From Coprenecus sp949297365 (lineage in GTDB: Bacteria > Bacteroidota > Bacteroidia > Bacteroidales > UBA932): a stretch of DNA of 64,000 nucleotides. The notes under the pieces were generated by a model that saw nothing but the letters and a program-made list of their open reading frames with translations, had not been told where the DNA came from and searched no databases. Below are positions 16,331-25,700 of this stretch, one piece after another; within the stretch, counting starts at the first letter, position 1; every line of letters starts with the position of its first letter. The position numbers and the translations under genes were made by a program. The stretch is from contig OZ006987.1 in the NCBI GenBank assembly GCA_963931055.1, positions 1,860,001 through 1,924,000 on the forward strand, written 5' to 3'.

Positions 16331-18301
16331 ATGATATACGATTCGGATCCGTATCTGGCCCCGTACCGGGAACAGATAGACAGGCGTTACAGAAACATAG
16401 TGTTTCAGAAGCAGGAGACGGCCGGTTATGGCCGCAGGCTCGCCGATGCGGTGAACAATCATCTGTACTACGGAGTCCATCGGGAGAAGGACAGTGTGGT
16501 GTTCCGCGAGTGGGCTCCCAATGCCACGGCCGTATACCTGATAGGAGACGTCAACGGGTGGCGGAAGGATGAGCGTTACCGCCTTGCCGGTATCGGGAAC
16601 GGTGACTGGGAACTGCGTCTTCCGGCAGCGGAGATGCCGCACGGCTCACTGTTCAAATGGTACGTGGAGTGGAACGGCGGCAGCGGCGAGAGGCTTCCGG
16701 CCTATGCGGTCCGCTGTGTACAGGATCCTGAGACCAAGATATTCGCAGCCCAGGTGTGGCAGCCTCCGAAGATATACCGCTGGAAGCACGGATTCACGCC
16801 TCATAACGGCAATCCGCTCATCTACGAGGCCCATATAGGCATGAGCTCCGAGCAGGAGAAAGTCGCTTCTTTCGACGAATTCCGTCGGAATGTGCTGCCC
16901 CGCGTCCATGAGCTGGGCTACAACACCCTGCAGCTGATGGCCCTGCAGGAGCATCCCTATTACGGCTCGTTCGGCTACCAGGTGTCCGGTTTCTTCGCCC
17001 TCAGCTCGCGTTTCGGTACGCCCGAGGAGTTCAAGGCTCTGGTGGACGAGGCTCACGGACTGGGCATCGCCGTGGTGATGGATATCGTACACTCCCATGC
17101 GGTGGACAACGAGGTGGAGGGCATAGGCATGCTGGACGGTACAGACTGCATGTACTGCCACAGCGGACCGAGAGGCCGTCATCCGGCATGGGGCTCCAGG
17201 TGTTTCGATTACGGCAAGCCGGCCACGGTGTATTTCCTGCTCTCGAACATCAAGTTCTGGATGGAGGAGTATCATATCGACGGCTTCCGTTTTGACGGTG
17301 TCACCAGCATGATATACCTGAATCACGGTCTGGGCAGGGACTTTACGGACTATTCCTGCTATTTTGACGGAGAGCAGGACGAGGATGCCCTGACTTACCT
17401 GGGTCTTGCCAATATCCTGGTCAAGGAGATGAATCCCAGGGCTATAACCATAGCGGAAGATGTGAGTGGGATGCCGGGACTGGCAGCTCCGCTAAAGGAC
17501 GGCGGCATCGGTTTTGACTTTCGTCTCAGTATGGGCATAGCCGACCACTGGATCAAGTGGATAAAGGAACGCAGGGATGAGGACTGGAGCATGGGGGAGA
17601 TATATTACGAGCTTACCAACAAGCGTCAGGATGAGCGTACCATAAGCTACGCGGAGTGTCATGACCAGGCGCTGGTGGGGGATAAGACGATCATCTTCCG
17701 TCTGATGGACAAGGAGATGTACACGGCTATGAGCAAGGGCTCACGGAGCCTGACGGTGGACCGCGGGATGGCCCTGCACAAGATGATACGGCTGGTGACG
17801 CTGGCTACGGCCGGAGACGGATATCTCAATTTCATGGGCAATGAGTTCGGCCATCCTGAGTGGATAGACTTCCCCAGGGAAGGCAACGGCTGGTCGTATT
17901 TCTATGCCCGCCGCCAGTGGTCTCTTGTGGACAGTCCGGACTTGCGTTACGGCCAGTTGTGGCAGTTCGACAGGGCCATGATACACCTTTTCTCGGAGAA
18001 CGGAATACTGAGGGACAGGCCCGTCCAACTTTATGTGGATGAGGTGCAAAAAGTTTTGATTTTTGGCAGAGGATATTTTATCTTTGCACTGAATTTCCAT
18101 CCTGAGCGTTCTGTCTCAGATTTCAGGTTCCGCGCTGCGGCCGGAGAGTACAGGCAGGTGCTCGATTCCGATGATCCGGTGTTCGGAGGTTTCGGTAGAA
18201 ATGATGGAAGTGTGTCTCACTTCACCGTGAGAGAAGGGGACTGCGACCTGCTGTCACTCTATCTGCCCAGCAGATCGGCCATTGTCCTTAGGAGACATTA
18301 A
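16331..18301 (+). CDS. glgB: 1,4-alpha-glucan branching enzyme (GH13, eukaryotic-type)
   Basis: It makes alpha-1,6 branches in glycogen. The 656-residue protein has an N-terminal CBM48-like domain (about residues 45-150, VFREWAPNATAVYLIGDVNGW), a GH13 barrel and a C-terminal beta domain. The catalytic nucleophile is D322 in DGFRFDGVTSM, the acid/base E376 in ITIAEDVSGMP, and the HDQ triad lies in SYAECHDQALVGDK. The last motif and the FGTPEEFKALVDEAHGLG region are typical of the eukaryote-like GH13_8 subgroup rather than of E. coli GlgB. It is the first gene of the glycogen operon, 80 bases after xseB. Confidence 0.92.
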   Translation: MIYDSDPYLAPYREQIDRRYRNIVFQKQETAGYGRRLADAVNNHLYYGVHREKDSVVFREWAPNATAVYLIGDVNGWRKDERYRLAGIGNGDWELRLPAAEMPHGSLFKWYVEWNGGSGERLPAYAVRCVQDPETKIFAAQVWQPPKIYRWKHGFTPHNGNPLIYEAHIGMSSEQEKVASFDEFRRNVLPRVHELGYNTLQLMALQEHPYYGSFGYQVSGFFALSSRFGTPEEFKALVDEAHGLGIAVVMDIVHSHAVDNEVEGIGMLDGTDCMYCHSGPRGRHPAWGSRCFDYGKPATVYFLLSNIKFWMEEYHIDGFRFDGVTSMIYLNHGLGRDFTDYSCYFDGEQDEDALTYLGLANILVKEMNPRAITIAEDVSGMPGLAAPLKDGGIGFDFRLSMGIADHWIKWIKERRDEDWSMGEIYYELTNKRQDERTISYAECHDQALVGDKTIIFRLMDKEMYTAMSKGSRSLTVDRGMALHKMIRLVTLATAGDGYLNFMGNEFGHPEWIDFPREGNGWSYFYARRQWSLVDSPDLRYGQLWQFDRAMIHLFSENGILRDRPVQLYVDEVQKVLIFGRGYFIFALNFHPERSVSDFRFRAAAGEYRQVLDSDDPVFGGFGRNDGSVSHFTVREGDCDLLSLYLPSRSAIVLRRH

Positions 18302-18312
18302 TTATACAATAT

Positions 18313-20256
18313 ATGTCGTATCTTAAATTTGACAAAGCAGAGTTGGTGAACCTGGAGTATTCCCTGGTCCGGGAGATCCTCGCCACCAACAAGACCGGCG
18401 GATACCTCAACACCACCATTGTCGGTTGCAACACACGGAAATACCACGGTCTTTTCGTACTCCCCGTCAAGAATTTCGACAGCAGAAGGTATGTCCTCCT
18501 GTCATCTCTGGACGAGACTCTGATTCAGCACGGCCGGGATTTCAACCTGGGTATCCGCTGTTACGGTAAGAACAATTATGAGCCGCGCGGACACAAGTAC
18601 ATAGTGGACTTTGAGTTCGACAGGTATCCCGTCATCACCTACCGCGTCGGAGGCATCCTGATGAGCAAGTCTTTCCTCTTTCTGCACAACAAGGAGCAGC
18701 TGCTCATAAAGTACACCCTGCTGGATGCACATTCGTCCACCACGTTGCGTCTCAGGCCGTTCCTGGCATTCAGGGAGATACATGCGCTGACCCATGCCAA
18801 TGACGCTGCTGACCGTAACTACGCTGCTGTGGACGGAGGTGCGGCTTTCAGGCTGTATGACGGATTCCCCGCCGTCAATATCCAGATAAACCGTAAGAAC
18901 GACTATTTTCATAATCCGGACTGGTATTACAATGTCGAGTACCAGGAGGAGAAACGCAGGGGATTCCTCTACGAGGAGGACCTGTATACTCCGGGATATT
19001 TCGAGCTTCCTATAAAGAAAGGCGAGTCAGTGATAGTCTCGGTCTCCACGTCCCCGGCAGCGGTCAAGGGCCTGGCGGGAGTATTTACCAGGGAGGAGGC
19101 CAAGAGGATATCCCTGCAGAGCTATGACGACTGTCTCAGACGGGCGGCCAAGCAGTTCATCATCAACGGCGGACGCGGGCTGAAAGAGATATACAGCGGC
19201 TATACGTGGCTGGGAAAAGGACTGAGGGAGACGATGATAGCCCTGCCCGGCCTTACTTTGTCGGCAGAAGGGGATACCGGCACTTTCGAGGAGGTCATGG
19301 AGAGTGCTTTCAGGATATACGGCCAGCAGATTCTGCACGGCTCCAGGCAGGCTGATGCGGCTCTTTGGATAATATGGGCGGTGCAGCAGTATGCGTCCTT
19401 TACGGGAGACACGCAGGGAGTATGGCTCAAGTACCGTGACAGGCTCAAGGCCATAGTCAGGAGTTTCCTGGAAGGGAGCAGGATGGGAGTCCGTCTCGAT
19501 GACAACGGCCTGCTCTGGGTCAGGATGAACGGCGTGGCCATGTCGTGGATGAACGCCTATGACAGCGAGGGCAATCCCGTGACCGAGCGGGCAGGATATC
19601 AGGTGGAGACCAATGCATTCTGGTACAATGCCGTGGCTTATTTGCTGGACATGGAGTCCCGTTACGGAAGCGATACACGGCTGGTTTATATGCTTCAGTC
19701 CCTTAAGGACAGGATGGATGTGTCTTTCGGAGAGGTGTTCTGGAGAAGGGACAATCAGTCTTTGGCCGATTATGTGGACGAGCGCGGGCAGAATATGGAG
19801 ACAAGGCCCAATCAGATGTTCGCCTGTGCTCTGGAGTATTCGCCGTTGACAGAGGAGGAAAAGGCCAATGTGATGGACTGCGTGAAGAAAGAGCTGCTTA
19901 CAGCCCGCGGCATACGTACCTTGTCACCGAAGAGCTCCTTGTACAAAGGTGTGTACGACGGAGACCAGAACCAGAGAGACCACGCCTATCATCAAGGTTC
20001 GACAAGGGTGTGGCTGCTGACTTTCTATATAGAGGCAATGCTGAGGCTGTATGGAGGCATGTTTATCAGAAGGGCGGAAGAGCTTACTGGCGCTTTCGAG
20101 GAAGACATCGATCGTCATGGAATAGGCAGCATCTGTGAGCTTTATGACGGGGATCCTCCTCACAATCCGCACGGGGCCATCTCCAGTGCGGTGGCCACCG
20201 CATCGCTTCTGCGCTCGGAATATCTGATGGACAAATATAAAAAGGAAGAGTTATGA
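18313..20256 (+). CDS. Glycogen debranching enzyme (amylo-alpha-1,6-glucosidase family)
   Basis: A 647-residue protein of the GDE type found in archaea and Bacteroidetes: an N-terminal beta-sandwich domain (about residues 15-240, with LATNKTGGYLNTTIVGCNTRKYHGLFV) and a C-terminal (alpha/alpha)6 barrel of GH133/GDE_C type (about 275-640, with YSGYTWLGKGLRETMIALPGL, ADAALWIIWAVQQY and RPNQMFACAL). It should hydrolyse alpha-1,6 branches of glycogen or limit dextrin. It starts 11 bases after glgB, and its stop overlaps the next ATG by 4 bases. Confidence 0.9.
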   Translation: MSYLKFDKAELVNLEYSLVREILATNKTGGYLNTTIVGCNTRKYHGLFVLPVKNFDSRRYVLLSSLDETLIQHGRDFNLGIRCYGKNNYEPRGHKYIVDFEFDRYPVITYRVGGILMSKSFLFLHNKEQLLIKYTLLDAHSSTTLRLRPFLAFREIHALTHANDAADRNYAAVDGGAAFRLYDGFPAVNIQINRKNDYFHNPDWYYNVEYQEEKRRGFLYEEDLYTPGYFELPIKKGESVIVSVSTSPAAVKGLAGVFTREEAKRISLQSYDDCLRRAAKQFIINGGRGLKEIYSGYTWLGKGLRETMIALPGLTLSAEGDTGTFEEVMESAFRIYGQQILHGSRQADAALWIIWAVQQYASFTGDTQGVWLKYRDRLKAIVRSFLEGSRMGVRLDDNGLLWVRMNGVAMSWMNAYDSEGNPVTERAGYQVETNAFWYNAVAYLLDMESRYGSDTRLVYMLQSLKDRMDVSFGEVFWRRDNQSLADYVDERGQNMETRPNQMFACALEYSPLTEEEKANVMDCVKKELLTARGIRTLSPKSSLYKGVYDGDQNQRDHAYHQGSTRVWLLTFYIEAMLRLYGGMFIRRAEELTGAFEEDIDRHGIGSICELYDGDPPHNPHGAISSAVATASLLRSEYLMDKYKKEEL

Positions 20257-21533
20257 GAGTCTTGATGTTCGGATGGGAGTTCCCTCCCCATATAGCCGGA
20301 GGACTCGGCACTGCCTGTTACGGCATGGTCCGGGGATTGGCCAACAACGGGGTAGACGTGCTCTTTGTTATGCCCTCGGCCTCAGGTGACGAGGACGGCA
20401 GAGTCGCCCGTATCATCAATGCCAGTGATGTGGAAGCGGCCGATATAACCTGTACACCGTTGGATTTTCTTGAGAGAATCAATTTCCTCAGGATCGGTAC
20501 TAATATGATTCCTTATGTCGATCCCGAGGATTTCACCGAGATGGTGGAGAAGGACCGGCATTCGCAGGCTGAGGAATTTAAAGTCAATTTCAAGCAGAAA
20601 TACAAGTTCTCCGGGAAGTACGGCACCAACCTCATGGAGGAGGTCGCCCGCTATGCGCTGGTCGGCGGTACGATAGCCATGCAGAACAGGTTTGATGTCA
20701 TCCATGCCCATGACTGGCTTACCTATCCGGCCGGAGTGGCGGCCAAGAGGCTTACGGGCAAGCCGCTGGTAATACATGTACATGCCACTGAGTATGACCG
20801 TAGCGGAGAGAATGTGAATACTCAGGTCTACGCGATAGAGAAGATGGGAATGGAGGCCGCTGATCGTGTTATAACGGTCAGCAACCTTACCCGCAACATA
20901 GTGATCAACCGTTATGGAATATCTCCGGATAAAGTGTTTACCGTCCACAATGCGGTGGATTTCAGCAACCGGAACGAGATGGAGGTGCATCGTGGAGTCC
21001 CCGAGAAGGTGGTGACCTTCCTCGGCAGGATTACTTACCAGAAGGGTCCGGACTATTTCATTGAGGCGGCCAGCAAGGTTTTGAGATACTACAAGAATGT
21101 CCGCTTCGTGATGGCCGGCAGCGGAGACCTGCTCAACCGCTCCATCCGCCGCGTGGCCAAACTGGGCATAGCCGACAGATTTCATTTTACAGGTTTTCTT
21201 AAAGGTGCGGATGTGCAGCGGATGTTTGCCGTATCTGACGTGTATGTGATGCCGTCTGTCTCGGAGCCTTTCGGTATATCGCCCTTGGAGGCCATGAAGA
21301 CAGGAGTTCCGACCATCATATCAAAGCAGTCCGGCGTGGCGGAGGTGCTCAGACATTCCATCAAGGTGGATTTCTGGGACATAGATGCCATGGCCGACGC
21401 GATTTACGGCATTCTGAGGTATCCGGCTCTCGGAGCCATGGCCTCGCGCTGCGGTCTGGATGAGGTCAATACTCTCAAGTGGAACAACGCGGCAAAGAAG
21501 ATAAAGGAGATATATTTGTCAACAATCGATTAA
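20253..21533 (+). CDS. GT4-type glycosyltransferase, glycogen synthase-like
   Basis: A 426-residue GT-B fold protein. The N-terminal half begins MRVLMFGWEFPPHIAGGLGT, the sugar-nucleotide glycosyltransferase pattern also seen in GT5 starch synthases, and contains VIHAHDWLTYPAGV. The C-terminal half has FLGRITYQKGPDYFIEAA and the E-x7-E element in PSVSEPFGISPLEAMKTG. It probably elongates alpha-1,4-glucan; family placement between GT4 and GT5 is not settled by eye. It overlaps the debranching gene by ATGA, so the operon is translationally coupled here. Confidence 0.88.
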   Translation: MRVLMFGWEFPPHIAGGLGTACYGMVRGLANNGVDVLFVMPSASGDEDGRVARIINASDVEAADITCTPLDFLERINFLRIGTNMIPYVDPEDFTEMVEKDRHSQAEEFKVNFKQKYKFSGKYGTNLMEEVARYALVGGTIAMQNRFDVIHAHDWLTYPAGVAAKRLTGKPLVIHVHATEYDRSGENVNTQVYAIEKMGMEAADRVITVSNLTRNIVINRYGISPDKVFTVHNAVDFSNRNEMEVHRGVPEKVVTFLGRITYQKGPDYFIEAASKVLRYYKNVRFVMAGSGDLLNRSIRRVAKLGIADRFHFTGFLKGADVQRMFAVSDVYVMPSVSEPFGISPLEAMKTGVPTIISKQSGVAEVLRHSIKVDFWDIDAMADAIYGILRYPALGAMASRCGLDEVNTLKWNNAAKKIKEIYLSTID

Positions 21534-21543
21534 AACAAGCAAT

Positions 21544-22749
21544 ATGGAAACAAAACCCTCAATCTGCATATATTTTCAGGTACATCAGCCTGACCGGCTC
21601 AGACAGTACCGTTTTTTCGATATAGGCAACGATCATCACTATTACGATGACTTCGCCAATAGGACCATTCTGCGCCGTGTGGCCGAAAGGTGCTACCTGC
21701 CCATGAACAGGCTTCTGCTGGACGTGATAGCCGCCTGCGGCAAGAAATTCAAGGTGGCTTTCTCCATCTCAGGCTCGGTGATAGAGCAGTTCGAGGCATA
21801 CGCTCCTGAAGTCCTGGACAGTTTCAGGGAACTGGCTGCGACCGGATGTGTGGAGTTCATAGCCGAGACATATTCACATACTCTCGCTTCCCTCTTCTCC
21901 ATGAGTGAGTTCGAGAAGCAGGTCAAGCTGCATTCGAATCTTGTAACCAAGTATTTCGGCAAGAAACCCAAATGTTTCCGCAATACAGAGCTCATATACT
22001 CGGACGAGATTGGAGCTGCGGTCAGCAGGATGGGCTTCTCATGTATGCTGACGGAGGGGGCCAAGCACATACTGGGTTGGAAGTCTCCGAACTATGTGTA
22101 CACCAATGCGGTCAATCCCAAATTGAAACTTCTTCTCCGCAATTTCACCTTGAGTGACGATATCGCGTTCCGTTTCTCAGACCGTTCGTGGGATAAGTGG
22201 CCGGTGGACGCGGATAAATACGTCGCATGGCTGCAGGACGCGGTAAAGGACGGAGAGGTGATCAATCTCTTTATGGATTACGAGACGTTTGGAGAGCATC
22301 AGAGCGCGTCCACAGGCATATTTGAATTCATGAGGGCCCTGCCCGAGGCAGTCCTTTCGCAGACAGACTTTGAGTTCTACACCCCTTCTCAGGTCATTAA
22401 AAAGCACCAGCCGGTGGCTCCGCTCAACGTGCCGTTCCCTATATCCTGGGCCGACGAGGAGAGGGATACCACCGCATGGCTGGGCAATGAGCTGCAGAAC
22501 GAGGCCTCCTCGAAGCTCTATGCCCTGACCGACAAGGTCATCGCAGCTGAGGATCCGGAGCTGAGCAAGGATTTCCTGAGACTGCAGGAGAGCGATCATT
22601 TCTACTATATGTGTACCAAGTTCTTCTCGGACGGTGCGGTGCACAATTACTTCAATCCTTACGATACTCCTTACGAGGCGTTCATCAACTATATGAATGT
22701 CCTGAGTGACTTCATCCTGAGGGTGGACCGCAGACTTAAGCAGGAATAG
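21544..22749 (+). CDS. GH57 family alpha-glucan hydrolase/transferase
   Basis: A 401-residue GH57 protein. It starts with ICIYFQVHQPDRLRQYRFF (the HQP motif of the family); the putative catalytic Glu is in RNTELIYSDEIG and the Asp in LFMDYETFGEH. GH57 includes alpha-amylases, 4-alpha-glucanotransferases and branching enzymes. The length and context fit an alpha-amylase-type enzyme acting on glycogen or maltodextrin, but the exact activity is unknown. No signal peptide, so it is cytoplasmic like its operon partners. Confidence 0.88.
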   Translation: METKPSICIYFQVHQPDRLRQYRFFDIGNDHHYYDDFANRTILRRVAERCYLPMNRLLLDVIAACGKKFKVAFSISGSVIEQFEAYAPEVLDSFRELAATGCVEFIAETYSHTLASLFSMSEFEKQVKLHSNLVTKYFGKKPKCFRNTELIYSDEIGAAVSRMGFSCMLTEGAKHILGWKSPNYVYTNAVNPKLKLLLRNFTLSDDIAFRFSDRSWDKWPVDADKYVAWLQDAVKDGEVINLFMDYETFGEHQSASTGIFEFMRALPEAVLSQTDFEFYTPSQVIKKHQPVAPLNVPFPISWADEERDTTAWLGNELQNEASSKLYALTDKVIAAEDPELSKDFLRLQESDHFYYMCTKFFSDGAVHNYFNPYDTPYEAFINYMNVLSDFILRVDRRLKQE

Positions 22750-22777
22750 CAATAGTTACCGTTATTTTTGAATATTT

Positions 22778-25700
22778 ATGAGTACTGAAAAAGTAGTGAT
22801 GCCCGACTATCTGTTCGAGGCAAGCTGGGAGGTGTGCAACAAGGTAGGAGGCATCCATACCGTTTTGGCCTCCAAGTCGTTGAATCTTTCCAAAGAATTA
22901 AAAAACAATCACATCCATATAGGTCCGGATGTCTGGATGGATACTGCCCAGAACCCGGAATTTACCGAAGACCCCATTCTTTTCCGTACATGGCGCATGG
23001 CCGCTGCGGAGGAGGGACTGAGGCTCAGGGTGGGCCGCTGGAACATTCCCGGCAAGCCGATAGCCGTGCTGGTGGATTTCTCACAGTTCATCCCGAAGAA
23101 GAATGAGATATTCACGTCCCTGTGGGAGAAGTTCAAGCTGGACTCGCTGTCCGGCCAGTGGGACTTTATAGAGGCAGCCCTGTTCGGTTATGCGGCCGGA
23201 AAGGTGATAGAGAGCTTCGTGCGCTTCAATCTCCAGCCGCATCACAAGGTCGTGGCTCATTTCCACGAATGGATGACCGGTGCCGGTATACTTTATCTCA
23301 AGAGCGTGAAGGCTCATGTGGCCACTATCTTCACCACACACGCAACGGTGATCGGACGCTGCCTGGCCTGCAACAACGTGCCCCTGTACGATTCCCTGTC
23401 CAGCTGCAACGCCGATGAGAAGGCCCGCTATTACAATGTGACCGCGAAACATTCCATGGAGAAGTGCGCGGCCTTGAACGCGGACGTGTTCACCACGGTC
23501 AGCGACATTACGGCTACGGAGTGTGAGAAACTGCTGGGCAAGAAGGTGGACCTGATTACGCCCAACGGCTTCGACAACGGGATCGTACCGCCCAAGGACA
23601 AGCTTCAGAAGGATGCTGCGGAGGGCAGGAAAGTCCTGCTTGACCTGGCCGGTGCCATGTGCGGAGAGGACTGCTCCGATGCGTTTATCCTGGGTATAAG
23701 CGGCCGCTATGAGTACAAGAACAAGGGCATAGACGTATTCCTGGACGTGCTGGGCAGACTGGGCAACTCCAGCTACAGCGGCCGTACAGTAGTGGCGTTC
23801 ATCATGGTGCCCTCAGGTCACAACGGTCCGGACAAGGAGCTGGCGGCCAAGCTTGCCGGCAACGGCTCCGATTACCGTACCCTTACCACGCATCAGCTTC
23901 AGGATCCCGATTCGGATATTATCCTCAACCGTATGAAGGCCTTGAATCTGGTAAACAGGGAGGGCAGCAAGGTCAAGGTGTTCTTTGTCCCTTCATATCT
24001 CAACGGAGACGACGGCATCATAGGCCGTAAATACTACGAGATACTGATGTCCATGGACATGACCCTCTTCCCTTCGTATTACGAGCCTTGGGGATATACT
24101 CCGCTGGAGTCCCTGGCCTTCGGTGTTCCTACTCTGACGACGACTCTGGCCGGCTTCGGTCTGTGGGTGCGCAGTCACTACAATGCAGCCCATCCTTCCA
24201 TCACCATAGTCCCCCGCAACGACTCCAACTACGGGCAGGTGGTGGACAGTGTTCTTAAGGCCGTGCTGGAGATGACCGCACTCTCCCCGGAGACCGTCCG
24301 TCAGTATAAGGACAATGCCGTTGAGGTATCGGAGATAGCTCTGTGGAAGCACAATATCTACTATTACAAGCAGGCCTATTCCCTGGCGATAGAGAGACTG
24401 GTGGAGGAGATGGGCGCCTTCCCCGAGTACAAGGAGGACCAGGTGCAGAACTATTACCGTTTCGAGGTGAACAAGCCCTCATGGAGCCGTGTGCTTGTGA
24501 CGAGGGATATGCCGGAAAGGCTTAAGGCATTGGATGTCATCTCCAAGAATCTCTGGTGGTGCTGGAATCAGGAGGCTATGGATCTGTTCAAGAGCATCAA
24601 TCCTGATCTGTGGAAGGAATGCGAGCGCAACCCCATAGCCCTGCTGGACAGACTGACCCTGGATGATTACAACCGTCTGGAGGAGGATACGGATTTTCTG
24701 GCGCGGATGGATGCCGTGTATGACGTGTTCAACACCTACATGGAGGGTAAGAAAGACAGAGAGTCTCCTTCGATAGCTTATTTCAGCATGGAGTATGGCC
24801 TGGATACGTCTCTTAAGATATATTCCGGAGGTCTGGGAATTCTGGCAGGAGACTACCTGAAAGAGTCCAGCGACATGAAGGTCAAGATGACCGGTGTCGG
24901 CCTGCTTTACCGTTACGGATATTTCAGCCAGAGACTTACGGCTCAGGGTGACCAGGTGGCCGATTATGAGCCTCAGGACTTTTTCAAGATACCTGCCATG
25001 CCTGTACGCGATGACAGCGGCAACTGGAAGACTGTCTCTATAGTGTTTCCGGGCCGTACCGTGCATGCCAAGATATGGAGGGTGGATGTAGGCCGTACCG
25101 AGCTGTATCTGCTTGATACCGACTTTGAGGACAATCTGCCGGAGGACCGTCAGATCACGCATCATCTTTACGGAGGCGACTGGGAGAACCGACTGAAGCA
25201 GGAGCTTCTGCTCGGCATCGGAGGTATACGTGCCCTGAGGACTCTTGGTATCCAATGCGACATATATCACTGCAACGAGGGACATGCGGCCTTTATCGGG
25301 CTGGAGAGACTTCGTGAGTATGTGGCTCAGGGTCTGTCGTTTTCCGAAGCAATGGAACTTGTCAGGTGCTCGTCTCTGTTCACGACCCACACTCCTGTTC
25401 CGGCAGGACATGATGCCTTCAGTGAGGATCTGCTCAGAACTTATCTCAATCATTATCCCCAGAGGATGAAGATTGACTGGGAGACCATGATGGCTCTCGG
25501 CAAGATCAATCCCACTGACCGTAATGAGAAGTTTTCCATGAGTAACCTGGCCTGCAATCTCTCCCAGGAAGTCAACGGTGTCAGCTGGATGCACGGTAAG
25601 GTCAGCCAGCAGATTCTTGGCGGTCTCTGGCCTGGCTATTTGCCCGAGGAACTGCATATCGGCTATGTGACAAATGGAGTGCATTATCCCACATGGACTG